A stretch of 64,000 nt of DNA from Lepus europaeus (GCF_033115175.1 NC_084833.1:52662716-52726715); one strand, 5' to 3'. Shown: positions 22,566 to 34,734, numbered from the stretch's first letter. Notes: generated by a model from the sequence alone, not told the origin. Translations and numbers: made by a program.

Positions 22566-22922
22566 TTTTTTTTTTTTTTAGAAAAAGCTTTATTTGAAAG
22601 GCAGAGAGAGAGAGAGAGGGTAATAGAAAGAGGGAGGGAGGGAAATAAGGAGAGAGAAAGAGATCTTCCATTTGCTGGTTTAATCCCCAAATGGCTGTGA
22701 TAGCTGAGGACGAGTCAGGGTGAATCCAGGAGCTTATAACTCAATCCAGGTTTCCTGCATGCGTGGCAGGGACTTAAGTACTTGGGACATCATCTGCTAT
22801 CTCCCAGGTGCACTATCAAGAAGCTGGCTAAGAAGTACAGGTGGCCCAGGCACTCCAATATGGGATGTAGGTGTCCTAAGCAGCGACTTAGCCCACTGTG
22901 CCACAGTAGCTGACTTCCCCCC
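22566..22922 (-). mobile_element. CSINE, older subtype, with short TSD
   Basis: Antisense copy. TSD TGCTTAATT at 22557-22565 and 22923-22931. The head GCTGACTTCCCCCC is diverged. Confidence 0.88.
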
Positions 22923-22929
22923 TGCTTAA

Positions 22930-24330
22930 TTGAATATTTAATACATTTTCAAGGTCAGCAATTCTCTACCTTATTTCTATATTTGCTCAATTTTCAAAAT
23001 AGGTGCTCACTCTTACTATTTTCCTAATAATTTGTTCATTGACTTTTTATACATATGCGATCCAGTGTACATACTTAGCTTTTATCCTCCCTTCATACAT
23101 AAGGGGACACATTTTCTTGATCTTACTTTTTCACTTAGCAGGGTTTCTTGGTGATCTTTTCATGTCAATCCATTAAGAACTTTTTCATGAGTTTTTAATG
23201 ACTGCATTTTTCCAATATGTAAATAACTATAGGTTAATCCTTATTGATATTTGAATTTTTGGCTATTGCCAACATTACAGTGAATAACCTTGTCCATTAA
23301 TCATTTTTCATATGTCTGAGTATAGGATAAACCCCTAAAAGTGGGTTTCTGGATCAAAGGTTATACCTGTTTGAAGTCTTATCATTATGGCTAGTTTGTC
23401 ATTTCTTGGGATTGTACCAATTAAAACTCCTAGTAGAAATGTGTGAGAGGGATAAGCTTTCTCATAGCAGCACCCTTCCAAAGTCTTTTGGGCATTTGCC
23501 GGTCTGATGGTTTAGAAATAATATCTAAGTATGGCTTTAGTTTCCGTAATCTTAATTATGTATAAACTTTTAGTGTCCTCTCATGTTTTATGAACTGTTT
23601 ATACATTTTTCTTTGAATTCTTTATATTCTTTATTCAGTTTTTCCTTTTAAAAGATTTTTACTTCATTTATTTGAAAGGCAGAGTTAGAGGAGAGGGAGA
23701 GAGAGAGATTGATCTTCCATCCACTAGTTCACTCTTCAAATGGCCACAGCGGATGGGGCTGGGCCAGGCCAAAGCCAGGAGCTGCTTCTGGGTCTCCCAC
23801 GTTGGTACAGGGGCCCAAGGACTTGGGTCATCCTCTGCTGCTTTCCCATACGCATTAGCAGGGAGCTGGATCAGAAGTGGAGGAGCAGGGATACGAACTG
23901 GCTCCCACGTAGGACGCCAGTGCTACCGGTGGTGGCTTAACCTGCTATGCCACAGTGCCGGTCTCTATTCAGGTTTTCTATCAAAGTTTTCATCTTTTTT
24001 CTACCTGTGTCTGAGACATTTTATATTCCAGGGAGATCCCTCTGCTTTCATAGGAATTGCAAATAATTCCCTGATTTTTCATCCTTTTTTTTTTTTTTTT
24101 TTTTTGGTATTTGCTTATCGGATCATTTAAATTTGACACTGATTACAGTAGTTATTTTTTGCCTGAACAAAGTTATTCAGTTTTGTTTTTTACTGCGACA
24201 ACAATATTAACAATATTTGTAGCATTTAGGTCTGTCTTTAATTAAAACTCTTCTCCATTCCAAGATCATAAAGAAAGCTCTTCATTATTTTATCTACTAT
24301 GTTATAATTATTTCATTTAAAGTTTTAAGA
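22930..24330 (-). mobile_element. L1ME-like 3' region, antisense
   Basis: Old L1M 3' UTR and ORF2 C-terminal remnants read antisense, with blocks such as TTTTCACTTAGCAGGGTTT, GTGGGTTTCTGGATCAAAGG and TTTGAATTCTTTATATTCT. A CSINE (23647-23965) interrupts it. Divergence is high and borders are approximate. Confidence 0.6.
23647..23965 (-). mobile_element. CSINE, older subtype
   Basis: Antisense copy in the L1ME-like region. TSD-like TATTCAG..TTTTC on both sides (from 23632 and from 23966). Confidence 0.9.
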
Positions 24331-24334
24331 TGTG

Positions 24335-24985
24335 ACTCTAGCACCCAGCGTGTGTATGGATCTGACAGCAGTCGATCCCCATTGTCTCGGATTCTATATT
24401 TACAAATTCCTCGATTTGCCAAAATATGTTTGTGAACCCTGAATCCATATCTGTGTCACTTTTGCAGTCATTTTCCCACATACAAGGGAAAAATTTTGAG
24501 TTGCTGGGCTGTGCTCATTCCCTGCTGAAGCTGAACAAGGCTCTACTCCCCCTTCTTGTTTGAGCTCCAGGACTGTCAGCACTTGTCTTCTGTGCAGTCA
24601 GTTGAGTACCACGTTTTCCACATTTTTGGGTCCTTGGCGGTGCCTGAGCCTAATGCTGAAGTCTAGCTGGTGTTCCCAATCAGAAGAAGGCGATGAGATG
24701 CCTTGCAGAGAAAATGTGTGTTACATAAGCCTTGTTCAGGCTGAGGTACGGCTGTCAGCCACGAGTTCAGCGTTAATGATGAATCAACAGCACGTATTCA
24801 GTCAGGTGTCTTTAAACAGAAACACACATAAAACAAGTTTACATATTGGTTAGTTGGTGAAAAATGGTATGACCAGAGGCTTGGATAAACTTAACCCTGT
24901 CTTTCCTCTAGCAGCATTGTCTCCTGGGTGTGAGGTGTCTGCAGAACTGTTAAATATGAGAGTTGATTGTGTATTTTTTTTTCAA
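24335..24985. mobile_element. Tigger-like DNA transposon fossil
   Basis: Sequence with GGTGTCTTTAAACAGAAACACACATAAAACAAG-like blocks (24808-24840) and GACCAGAGGCTTGGATAAAC, near AATTCCTCGATTTGCC (24405-24420), resembling Tigger-derived non-autonomous elements. Internal region heavily diverged. Subfamily not assigned. Confidence 0.5.
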
Positions 24986-25019
24986 GGTAGTTGTTTACCT
25001 GCCCCACTGCCATCATTCG

Positions 25020-25470
25020 CTTTTAAAAATGTTTATTTATCTACATCCACTTGAAAGGCAGAGCACAAGCGAGAGATGGGACTGGCATTTGGGTACAGTG
25101 AATTGAGCCACTGCTTGTGACACTGTTATCTCATATCAGAGTATTAATACTGTCTCTGTGTCTATTGCTCCGCCCTTCAATTGAAAAATAGTATTTTGAG
25201 AAAGAGAGATTGAACTTCCATCCACTGGTTCATTCCCCAAATGCCAGCAACCACCAGGCTGGGCCAGGCCAAAGCCAGGAGCCAGGAGCTCCATCCAGTT
25301 CACTTTTGTGGGCAGCAGGGGCCAAGCTCTTGATCGGTCATCTGCTGTCTTCCCAGCGTGAGTTAGCAGGAAGCTGAATTGAAGGCAGAGTGACTGGGAC
25401 TGGAACCTGCGCTGAGTATGGGGTACAGGTATCCTAAACAGCGGCTTAATATGCTACACTATAATTTGTG
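25020..25470 (-). mobile_element. CSINE relic with an inverted SINE piece
   Basis: Antisense old copy (tail near 25020-25077, body 25198-25470). Between them, 25078-25197 looks like a sense-oriented SINE scrap (GGACTGGCATTTGGGTACAG then TCTGTGTCTATTGC and CCTTCAATTG). Either a worn nested insertion or an inversion. Confidence 0.55.
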
Positions 25471-25479
25471 ACATCACCC

Positions 25480-26240
25480 ATAGCATGCAGTAGAAGTTTG
25501 TTCTTAATCTCTTCCCCCAGTCAATCTGTCAATTCATGCTCTAAGACTGAAAATAGATTTTAAAATCCTCTAAGCTCAGTGCCTTCCAGATTTGTCTTCT
25601 TTAGGGTTTTCCTGGTTGTTTTGTATTTGTCTTTCACATAAACTTCAGAATCACATTGTCTAGTTCTGAGAAGTTTATTGGGCACTTTTATTAAGTTAAT
25701 TTGCAAATTAAATCAAGGATAATTGACATCTTCATGATCTTGAGTATTTCAAACCACAAGTGTGGTTTGTCTTTCTATTCAGGCAAATCTTTTGTATCCT
25801 TTAGAATTTTTTTTAAAGATTTAATTTATTTGAAAGAGTTACACAGAGAAAGGAGAGGCAGAGAAAGTGAGTCTTCCATTTGTTGGTTCACTCCCCAGAT
25901 GGCTGCAATGGCTGGAGCTGAGCCAATATGAAGCCAGGAGCCAGGAGCTTCTTCAGGGTCTCCCACGTGGGTGCAGGGGCTCAAGGACTTGGGCCATCTT
26001 CTACTGTTATCCCAGGCCATAGCAGAAAGCTGGATTGGAAGAGGAGCAGTTGGGACTAGAACTGGCGCCCATATGGGATGCCAGCGCTTCAGGCCAGGGC
26101 TTTAACCCACTCTGCTACAGCGCCGGCCCCTCCTTTAGAATTTAAAAGTTGTCTTCATTTAGACCTTGCTAATTTCTGTGAACTAGTACCCTTACTTCTG
26201 CTATTATCTTTTCTATGAGATTATCCATTCACAGGGAGGA
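25480..26240 (-). mobile_element. L1ME-like ORF2 fragment, antisense
   Basis: Antisense fossil with the GGGTTTTCCTGGTTGTTTTG and ATCTTCATGATCTTGAGTAT blocks typical of the ORF2 reverse-transcriptase part. Probably the continuation of the 22930-24330 element, separated from it by a Tigger-like element and an old SINE. A CSINE (25810-26130) splits it. Confidence 0.55.
25810..26130 (-). mobile_element. CSINE, older subtype, with 13-bp TSD
   Basis: Antisense full-length copy. Perfect TSD TCCTTTAGAATTT at 25797-25809 and 26131-26143. Confidence 0.95.
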
Positions 26241-26389
26241 AGTGAAAAATCATGTATGTTCTGGGCCTAGCTGATCTCATTAATATTTTCACACAAAAAT
26301 GTAATAAGGGAGAAACATAAGCCAGTTGTTACGTGGAGTAGAGGAGTGAGAGGGAGTGAGTACTGAAAATGTAGGAAATAGTTGAACAC

Positions 26390-26530
26390 TCTCAGGCTGT
26401 ATTCTAAGTTGTTTACAATTGCTTATTCATCTACTGGCACAAAAGCCTTGTAAGATAGGTCTGACCCAGAATTCAGGGTGAGAGGTTTTACATAGGTGAT
26501 AACATGGACATGACTCTATGTTGAAACTCT
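26390..26530 (-). repeat. MIR fragment
   Basis: Antisense: TATTCTAAGTTGTTTACAATTG and AGCCTTGTAAGATAGGT. Confidence 0.5.
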
Positions 26531-26771
26531 GGAAAGGAAAAGAATATAGGATGGTTAAGAAGAGATGAGAGAGGGCATTCACGTGTTATATGCCTTCCTG
26601 TGCCCTGCTGCCTTCTGTGCCTGTCATGGTACAGGAATAGTTGATGAGGACATGAAGCATGATAGAAACTCTAGAAATAGAACCTTATACTTGTGGAAAC
26701 TTAATATGTGATAAACATAGCACATCAAAGACTAGTGATGGGAACACTGGGTCTCCATTTAAAAAGTCTGA

Positions 26772-27414
26772 GCCCGGGGCAGGTGTTTGGTGCAGTGGTG
26801 AAGCTGTCATGTTAGCGGCCCACTTTGTTGGAGTGCCTCACTTCAAGTCCTGGACCCACATCTGCTACTGTGCACCTGGGAGGCAGCCGGTTGTGACTCA
26901 CACACTTGGGTCCCTGCTGCACATGTGGGAGACCCAGATTGAGCTCTGGGCTCCTGGGTTTGGCCTGGCCTACACCGGGCTATTGTGGGCTCTTTTTTTT
27001 TTTTTTTTTTTTTTTTTGACAGGTAGAGTTAGACAGTGAGAGAGACAGAGAGAAAGGTCTTCCTTCCGTTGGTTCACCCCCTGAATGGCTGCTACGGCTG
27101 GCACTGCGCCAATCCGGAGCCAGGAGCCAGATGCTTCTTCCTGGTCTCCCATGCGGGTGCAGGGGCCCAAGCACTTGGGCCATCCTCCACTGCACTCCCA
27201 GGCCACAGTAGAGAGCTGGACTGGAAGAGGAGCAACTGGGACTAGAACCCGGCGCCCATATGGGATGCCGGCGCCATAGGCAGAGAATTAGCCAAGAGAG
27301 CCATGGCACCAGCCCCTATTGTGGGCTTTTAAGGAGTAAACCAGAGAATGGAAGACCTCTCTTTCTGTCTCTCTGTTTCTTCTTTTCTTTTAAAGAAAAC
27401 AAAAAGAAAAACAA
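26772..27414 (+). mobile_element. Old sense CSINE, split by a later CSINE
   Basis: Sense relic in two parts: 26772-26991 (GGGCAGGTGTTTGGTGC... head and body) and 27316-27414 (AAGGAGTAAACCAGAGAATGG... tail). The antisense SINE at 26992-27315 separates them. Confidence 0.82.
26992..27315 (-). mobile_element. CSINE, younger subtype, nested, 12-bp TSD
   Basis: Antisense full-length copy within the older sense SINE. Perfect TSD CTATTGTGGGCT at 26980-26991 and 27316-27327. Confidence 0.95.
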
Positions 27415-27790
27415 AATACATACACCCTAGTTATACCTCCAGATAACACATAGATTTAAACATAAAAATCAAACATTAGAAGCAGAAATGGAATATTTTG
27501 TCATCATGAGTGGGGAAAATCTCAAACTGATGAATTTGATTAAACCAAAATTTTGAGAGCGTTGGCAAAGCATATCAGAGAGCCCAGATGAATTTTTTGT
27601 TGCATTTATAATAATATTCAGCCTTGCTAACATTAATCATTGAAAGACAAAGAATCTCACAGAAAAAAAAAATTGGCAAAGGAAATTCACAGAAAAAAAT
27701 ACAAATGGCCAATAATGTAAAGAAGCTGACTGTCCCAGCTAAGCAGGAGATGCAGATTAAATGAGCAATGCAGTTCTTCACCTTTGATCG
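27415..27790 (+). mobile_element. L1M ORF2 C-terminal fragment, sense
   Basis: One of the few plus-strand L1 pieces. It carries the A-rich ORF2 C-terminal region, with GGCAAAGGAAATTCACAG, ACAAATGGCCAATAATGT and ATGCAGATTAAATGAGCAAT corresponding to the segment before the end of ORF2. Highly diverged, with stops in all frames. Confidence 0.6.
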
Positions 27791-28129
27791 GTCAGTCGGG
27801 GGCTGGAGGGTGAGGCGGACGGACACAGACTGCTGCCAGGAGCTGCTTCTGTGGCCACAGGAATGCAGCTGCCCAGGAAGGTGGATTAAGGCTGGGCAGA
27901 CGACTTTGTAGCAATAGCTCAGAAATGTCATTCCCATGCTGTCTCAGTCCCTTTTTCTCTTTTGTTCTGATTCTAAAGGTTTCTAAGGTTTTAGAGCCCT
28001 GTGGTGCCAACAAAGCCAGCGTGCCCTTTCCCCTCTCTAAGAAACTGTTTTTCCCCCAATGATCTCTTTGCTCTAGGCTGTCAACCCGGCTTGAGAAGAG
28101 AGCCTGCTAATTGTTTTTCTTTTCTTTCT

Positions 28130-28461
28130 TTCTTTTTTTTTTTTTTAAAGATTCATTCATTGATTCGTTCGTAAGGCAGAGTGACTAAACAGAGAGAGAC
28201 AGAGAAATAGAGATCTTCCGTTCACTGGTTCACTACCCAAAAGCCTGCAACATCCAGGGCTGGGCCACACTGAAGGAGTCCGAAATTCCATCTGGGTCTT
28301 TCCCATGGATAACAGGGACCCAATCATCCTCTGTTTTCCCAGGCACATTAGCAGGAAACTGGATCAGAAGCAGAGCAGCTGGGACTTGAGCCAATAACCC
28401 AATATGAGATGCAGATGTTGAAAGCAGTAGACTAACCTGCTGCCTCACAATTCCTGACCCA
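28130..28461 (-). mobile_element. CSINE, old
   Basis: Antisense copy with a TTCTTTC/poly(T) tail and a GATTCATTCATTGATTCG variant of the tail repeat. The head ends CACAATTCCTGACCC. Confidence 0.82.
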
Positions 28462-28873
28462 AGTCTGTTAGTTTTGCCTTCAGGGGCGTTAACAAGACAG
28501 AGCCTCACTAACGAAGCCAGCATCCTACTGTTCTGTCTCTCAGCCTCTGGAGATGGAATGAAATGTGTCTTTTTGAAAATGCTGGGGATAAGATGAAACA
28601 GAGAAAGTAAACTCCATAGCTCCAAATGGCTCCATTCTCGCCATCTCCCTAATGGTGCCAAATGTGTGTTTTTGATAATAGCCAGAGTGACCACAGAGAA
28701 CATGGCTCAAGTGCTCACAACTCCAGGGACCAGTGCCATTCAGGGGAAGGTGACTCAGAACACAGGCATCCCCCAGAGTAGAGTATTGCTCACCATGGCT
28801 GTCTGGGGCAGACCTGGAGGGCTTGGTGGAGTGGACATCTGTAGGCTCAATTATTTTTTTAAATTTGGTAATG

Positions 28874-29208
28874 GGCTTTTCACTCTGGCACAATGTGTTA
28901 ACCCACTGTCTGCAGTGCTGGCATCCTATATGGGCACTGGTTCGAGTCCCAGCTGCTCCACTTCCAATGTAGCTCCCTGCTAGTGTGCCTGGGAAAGCAG
29001 CAGAAGATGGCCAAAACCCTTGGGCCCCTGCACCCACATGGGAGACCCAGATGAAGCTCTGGCTCCTGGCTTTGGCCTGGCCTTGCCCTGGCCATTGCAG
29101 CTACTTGGGGGAGTGAACCAGTGGATGGAAGATCTCTCTCTGTGTTTGTCCTTCTGTCCCTCTGTCTCTGTAACTCTGCCTTTCACTAAATAAATAAATC
29201 TTTAAAAA
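28874..29208 (+). mobile_element. CSINE, older subtype
   Basis: Sense copy with an altered head (GGGCTTTTCACTCTGGCAC) and a standard CACTAAATAAATAAATCTTTAAA tail. Confidence 0.86.
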
Positions 29209-30364
29209 GTGGTGAGAAAAACACAAGCTGCTCTTGGGGGAAGCACGTGAAGATGGTAGTTTCTAATTTTAAAAAGAAAATCCAACTCCAGCCACCAGCA
29301 TTATTCATCAGGTGCAGCCTTTTCCGAAGGCTGTGTGGAGCTGTAGCACAGAGTTCTAGGAGCTCATCTGGCTTCTAGAGGGCACTTGAAGAAATTCAAG
29401 GAAATACTTGAGGAAAATGAGAATGCCGAGGAGGCTGGGTCCTTTTTCATGCAGGAGAGGCAGAGAAAATGGCTGGGATGAGAAGGTGAAGGGAAGAGAG
29501 GGCCAAGCAAATTCCTCCAAAGTAATTTTCTGGAGTACGAGAGAAGAAGGAAGGAGAATAAAGATCGGTAGATGAAGTGGGACTCCTTGGTGAGATGCTC
29601 TAAAAGAACTCACATCTGACCAGCTGTGGCTGGTACAATCCAAGGCCTGGGCAGCTGTCAGAGAGAACAGAGGTCAATCCCGCGTCTGTCATTGGTTTGA
29701 GCAAGGCTGGAAATCTTGCTGGGGCTCTGTGGAGTATCCTTGGGCCAAAGAAGCTGGGTGCATTTTTCCAGGACTTGGGATCATTTGCAGTTTGCCCATA
29801 ACTCCCACACATTAGCTTCTTACTGTCCCAAAGCTCTCACTGCTGCAACGTTCCCATAGGAATGTGGATGCCTGCCAAGCGACCTCATGTGCATTGCATT
29901 CATCTCCTTGGCTGGGAGGCAGCAAGGAAGCCAAACTGGCTGCTGGCTTAACTGTTTGGGTCCCAAATTCACCCCGAAAGGAATCCCCATGGTTGTTGGA
30001 CTTTTCCAACAGTCACAGAGCAAAACAGAAGATAAAACAAAAGAGAAATATCTATGTACTTGTATGATCCCATCTGGACAACGGCTATTTTATAAAGGTG
30101 GCCTAATGAGAACCACATTCTTGGGTTTGTTTTGAAATCATCTCCCACCAGAAAGTCATCCTGAAGTAATGAAACTCTGAGAGGTGTCACTGACAACAGT
30201 GTGGCTTCTTCAGGCAAACACCCCAGAATGTAGCCATCCCAATTAAACTGTTGCCTTCCAAGTCATCTCAGTGGGAAGCTACTCTGCCATCCCAAGATGC
30301 TCAGACATGTGCAAAATTCCTTTAAGGAAACTACTGGCCCAGCCCTACTCTCACTGTTTTGCTT

Positions 30365-30490
30365 CCTGCTTATCAATCATTCATTATTAGGCGCCTCCTG
30401 TGTGCCAAGCAGTCTGCTGGGCCCTGGAGGGAGGCTGATAAGGGCCATGCAACTGTCCGTGAGTGTTTGATCTTAGGAGGCCCCAGGGGC
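30365..30490 (-). repeat. L2 3' fragment
   Basis: Antisense L2 end: TTCATTATTAGGCGCCTCCTGTGTGCCAAGC then GGGCCCTGGAGGGAGGCTG. Confidence 0.6.
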
Positions 30491-30690
30491 CAGTGGAAAA
30501 AGCCCAACCTGGGTTTGATTCCTAGTGGAGGCTTGTGCGGGTTGTGTAACCTCGGGCAACTTTCCTAGACTCTTTGAGTCACAGTGTCCTCATTTCTAAA
30601 AGGAAGATGGCAAAATCTGCTTCCTGGGGTTGCCTTGAGGAGAAAATTAGTTGAAAATATGTGGTCAGCAGCCTTTGCACAGAGGCCGAT
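30490..30690 (+). repeat. MIR
   Basis: Sense MIR core: GGGTTTGATTCCTAG, GTGTAACCTCGGGCAACTTTCC, TGTCCTCATTTCTAAAAGG, adjoining the L2 scrap. Confidence 0.75.
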
Positions 30691-31183
30691 ACAGAGCGAC
30701 TGCCCCGCCCATCAGCGTGCTGGAGACTCCAGTGGGCTGCACCGCACACTGTTCCAACCACACCCTGAATGTACTTTTTGAAAAACTTTTTATTATATGA
30801 GTGATAATCACAGGGTACTAAATTCAAAGTGTACAAAAATCCAGCCATGGAACCGACATCCCCTGCCCTTGTCTCCCTGCCTCTAGTTCTCCCCCAGAGA
30901 TAACTGGTATGACCAGGATCATGTGTGTTTGCAGTTATAACTGCATTTCTGAGAGACTGGTGCACAGCACACTTGTTGTTCATTGCATTTCCTGCCCCCT
31001 AGCTTGACTGAGCTATAAATGACAATGAAACTGTGCATAGATAAGGTGAACAATGTGATTTGGTGTATCTATATATATTGGGAAATGATTACCACAATCC
31101 AGTTGGTTAACACATCATCACCCCACAGAGCTACCATGGTGTATGTTGTGAGAACACTTCATATTGACTCTGTTAGGGATTTT

Positions 31184-31521
31184 TTTTTTTTTTTTGACAG
31201 GCAGAGTGGACAGTGAGAGAGAGAGACAGAGAGAAAGGTCTTCCTTTTGCCGTTGGTTCACCCTCCAATGGCCGCCGCGGTAGCGCGCTGCGGCCGGCGC
31301 ACCGCGCTGTTCCGATGGCAGGAGCCAGGTGCTTCTCCTGGTCTCCCATGGGGTGCAGGACCCAAGGACTTGGGCCATCCTCCACTGCACTCCCTAGCCA
31401 CAGCAGAGAGCTGGCCTGGAAGAGGGGCAACCGGGACAGGATCGGTGCCCCAACCGGGACTAGAACCCGGTGTGCCGGCGCCGCAAGGCGGAGGATTAGC
31501 CTGTTGAGCCACGGCGCCGGC
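31184..31521 (-). mobile_element. CSINE, youngest-looking copy, 16-bp TSD
   Basis: Antisense full-length copy with the longer GCGGTAGCGCGCTGCGGCCGG block and intact CpGs. Perfect TSD CTCTGTTAGGGATTTT at 31168-31183 and 31522-31537. Few differences from its sister copy at 864-1217. Confidence 0.97.
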
Positions 31522-32477
31522 CTCTGTTAGGGATTTTGAACTCTGCAGTCCAGTGTTATTAACTGTAGTTATGTTGTATGTTAGATTCCCTAGGACTCAT
31601 TCATTTTCTCACTGAAAATATGGCCCTTTTACCAGTATCTGTGTTTGCCCTGGTCTCTCATCCTTCATTCTACTCTGTTTCTATGAGTTTGACTTTTTTT
31701 ATTCTACACATAAATGAGATAATATGATACTTGTCTGGCTGAGTTTGGCTTATTTCACTTAGCTTAATGCCCTTTACTTTCAATGTCACAAATGACAGCA
31801 TTTTCTTCTTTCCTGTGCCTGAATAAGAGTCCATTGTATACATATATAGGCACTGCATTTTCTTTCCCCATTCATCCATTGACAGGCTGTTTCCATATCT
31901 TAGCTATTGTGGATAATGTTGCAGTGAACATGGGAGTGGAAAGCTCTTTGAGATACTGATTTTATTTCTTTTGGCTATATACCCAGAATTGGAGATGCTA
32001 GATCATATGGTATTTGTGTAATAAGACTTTTGAAGACCTTCTGTACTGTTTGCCATAATGGCTGTGCTAGTTTATATTCCAGCCAATAGTGTACAAAGAT
32101 TTCCTCCACAACCTTGCCAGTGCTTGTTACCTTTGGTCTTTTTGGTAACAGTCAGGCTAACAGGTGTGAAGTCATGTCTCCTTGTGGTTTTGATTGCTTT
32201 TCCTTGATGTTTAGTGATGCTGAAACCTCATCATGTATCTGTTGGCCATTTGTGTATCTTCTTTGGAAAAAAATCTATTCAGCTCTTTTGTATATATTAA
32301 AATCAGATGATTCTGATGTTTTCTTTTTGCTATGGAGTTATATGAATTCCTTACACGCAAGTATTTTTAAAATCGAATTGAAAAATGGAATTAAGTGATA
32401 CATTTATTTTGGTGTCAAAGTGTTTGAAATCCATGTTTAGTTTGTATAATATGCTTTTTCTTATCTTTTTTTCCTTT

Positions 32478-32787
32478 TAAAGATTTATTTATTTGAAAGG
32501 CAAAGTTACAGAGAGGCAGAGGCAGGGAGAGAGAAGTCTTCCATCCACTGGTTCACTCCCAAATGGCCACAATAGCCGGAGCTGAGCTGATCCAAAGCCA
32601 GGAGCTTCTTCCCGCTCTCCCTTGCCAGTGCAGGGGCCAAAGCAGTTGGACCACTTTCTACTGCTTTCCCAGGTGCATTAGCAGGGAGCTGCATTGCAAG
32701 TGGAGCAGCCAGGTTTCAAACTGGCACCCATGTGAGGCACCAGCACTGCAGGTGGCAGCTTTATCCACTATGCCACAGAGCCTGCCC
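32478..32787 (-). mobile_element. CSINE, older subtype
   Basis: Antisense copy from TTTTAAAGATTTATTTATTTG to CACAGAGCCTGCCCC. Interrupts the 31.0-33.5 kb L1. Confidence 0.88.
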
Positions 32788-33480
32788 CATAAATCTACAA
32801 ACTTTTTGAAGATCCTTTGTGTACTTTATCAAATAAATGCTGTGAAAATATTTTTTCCCATTTCATAGATTGCCTTTCATTTCATTACGGTTTCCTTTGT
32901 CTTGCGGAAGTTTTCAGTTTGCTGTAGATCCACTTGTTTATCTTTGCTTTTGTTACCTGTGATTTTGGTGTCATTCCCAAAAAATCATTGCCGTGACCAA
33001 CATCAAGGAGATTGGCCCCTCTACTTTTCTTCTAGGAGTTTTACAGTTCCAGGTAGTATATTTAAGTCTTTAACCCCATTTGAGGGAGTTTTTGTGAGTG
33101 GTATAAGATAAAGGTTCCAATAAATACCATTTATTGAAGAGACTGTCTTTCCCTATTATGTGTTCTTGTCAAGTGTTTGTTGGCCACATGTGCAGAGATT
33201 TATTCTAGACTTTTGTTCTACTGCTCGCTCTCTATGCCGGTGTCATAGTGTTGTGATTACTGTAGCTTTGTGATACAGTTAAGTCGAGAAGTATGATGCC
33301 TGCAGCTCAGTCTACTTTTTCAAGATGGTTTCAACTCTTTGGGTCTTTGGTGGTTCTGTATGCATTTTAGGGTTGTCTTTTCTGAGACAAATTGCCCTTG
33401 GAACTTTGATAGGGATTGCACTGAATCTATAGATTGCATTGGGTGGTTGCTCATTCTTACTGCCTCATTCTTTTTGAATT

Positions 33481-34734
33481 AGTTGCTACTCCATTGACAG
33501 AATATATCATGATGGTTTAGCCACTTCACTATGAATGAACATTTAAATCATTTCTAGTATTTGGCTGTGTCAATATACAACAGAGAGTTTTCTTGTGCAG
33601 AGCTTTGGACTACTTCCAGCCTATGAAGATGGCAAACCAAAGAAATACAAGCAGCTTCTTAAGGCAACTTTGCTGATGTCATTGGAATAAGGTGACTACT
33701 TGGAAGTGGACTTGATATATGCTGGATATTTTCTCAATATGTCATTATTTCACTCCTAGAATAGTCTCATCACCCTGACATGCTATGTATGTGGAAAGTG
33801 TAAAGTATATGGGATATTAACACACCAAGGTGGTGTTTTGACCCAAACATGACTGTCTTGAAATCCCTCCGAGACATACAGCAAATGGACACATTTTTCT
33901 TGGGTTGACAGCAAGAGCTAAGGATACAGAGACTCCAGAGAGCCACTCTGGAAGCACCGGTTAAGAAGATTCTCACTCTAATTTGCTGCCACAGCTTGAA
34001 ACAGTGAGATGTATGAAAATGCGCCACATCGGCTAACATAGGTTCTGTTAGACAAAGGCTGCCAACTTGGAAGGAGGGCAGATGTTCCTTGCTGGCCATC
34101 TTTGCCGTTGCCTAGGCCTGCACAGCCTGTGTGTGGTGCTGAATCAGAGAGAACTTATACGTGAGGTTCTGGCACAATCCAAGCACAAATAAGATCCAGG
34201 GATTAGCCTTCCTGGATGAATAATTATTTCTGAATCATGAGAAAGGCACACATGAGAAGGAGGCAGGGAATAGAAGTCTTTCTAAGAAGTCTGTGCTGTC
34301 AGAGGCACAGATCCTCAAATGAGCTCCATGCAAATGAAAACCGGTCCCAACACCATCTTGAGCCAAAGAAAATTCTTGGTTGAGGTTGAAAGAATGTCAG
34401 ATAGTTTCTCCTTGCGTCTCAGCAGGCCCCAGCTATCACTGCAGTCCAGATCTGGCCTCTAAGCAGTTCTGGCAGGTTGAGCTTGGACCAGCTGCTGTGA
34501 TGAAATCTCAGTAATTCCAGGTTTCCCTCAAATCTGAGCTGAGCCAAAGGCAGTCTGGGCTGCTAGCATCCAGCTTACCTCACTGTACTCTCTACAGTGC
34601 CTCCTCAACTTTCCAGCTTCTGGGTTCTTTAAAATCTGAGAAAGGGGTGATAGAGGCCCAGGAATCCAGAAGATCTGGGTTTCAGCTCGATTCAGGAAAC
34701 CTGTACTCAGTAGCTAGAGCAGCACCACTGGCCA
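33481..34734. other. Intergenic, nothing recognised
   Basis: Start of the GC-richer half. The minus ORF 33770-34099 (109 codons, Cys-rich middle) has no recognised domain or splice sites. Confidence 0.45.

Larger units (their letters stand above)
27791..30364. other. Intergenic apart from two CSINEs
   Basis: 27791-28130, 28462-28873 and 29209-30364 show no gene, no RNA gene and no assignable repeat. Short ORFs lack motifs. Confidence 0.5.
31000..33480 (-). mobile_element. L1MA/L1MB 3' part, antisense, 5'-truncated
   Basis: Antisense L1 3' UTR (31000-32100, with GGAAATGATTACCACAATC and TTTCTATGAGTTTGAC blocks) followed by the ORF2 C-terminal part (32100-33480, ending at GATAGGGATTGCACTGAATC). 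Its 5' portion is absent, so this is a normal 5'-truncated insertion of about 1.8 kb. CSINEs at 31184-31521 and 32478-32787 interrupt it. Confidence 0.75.
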
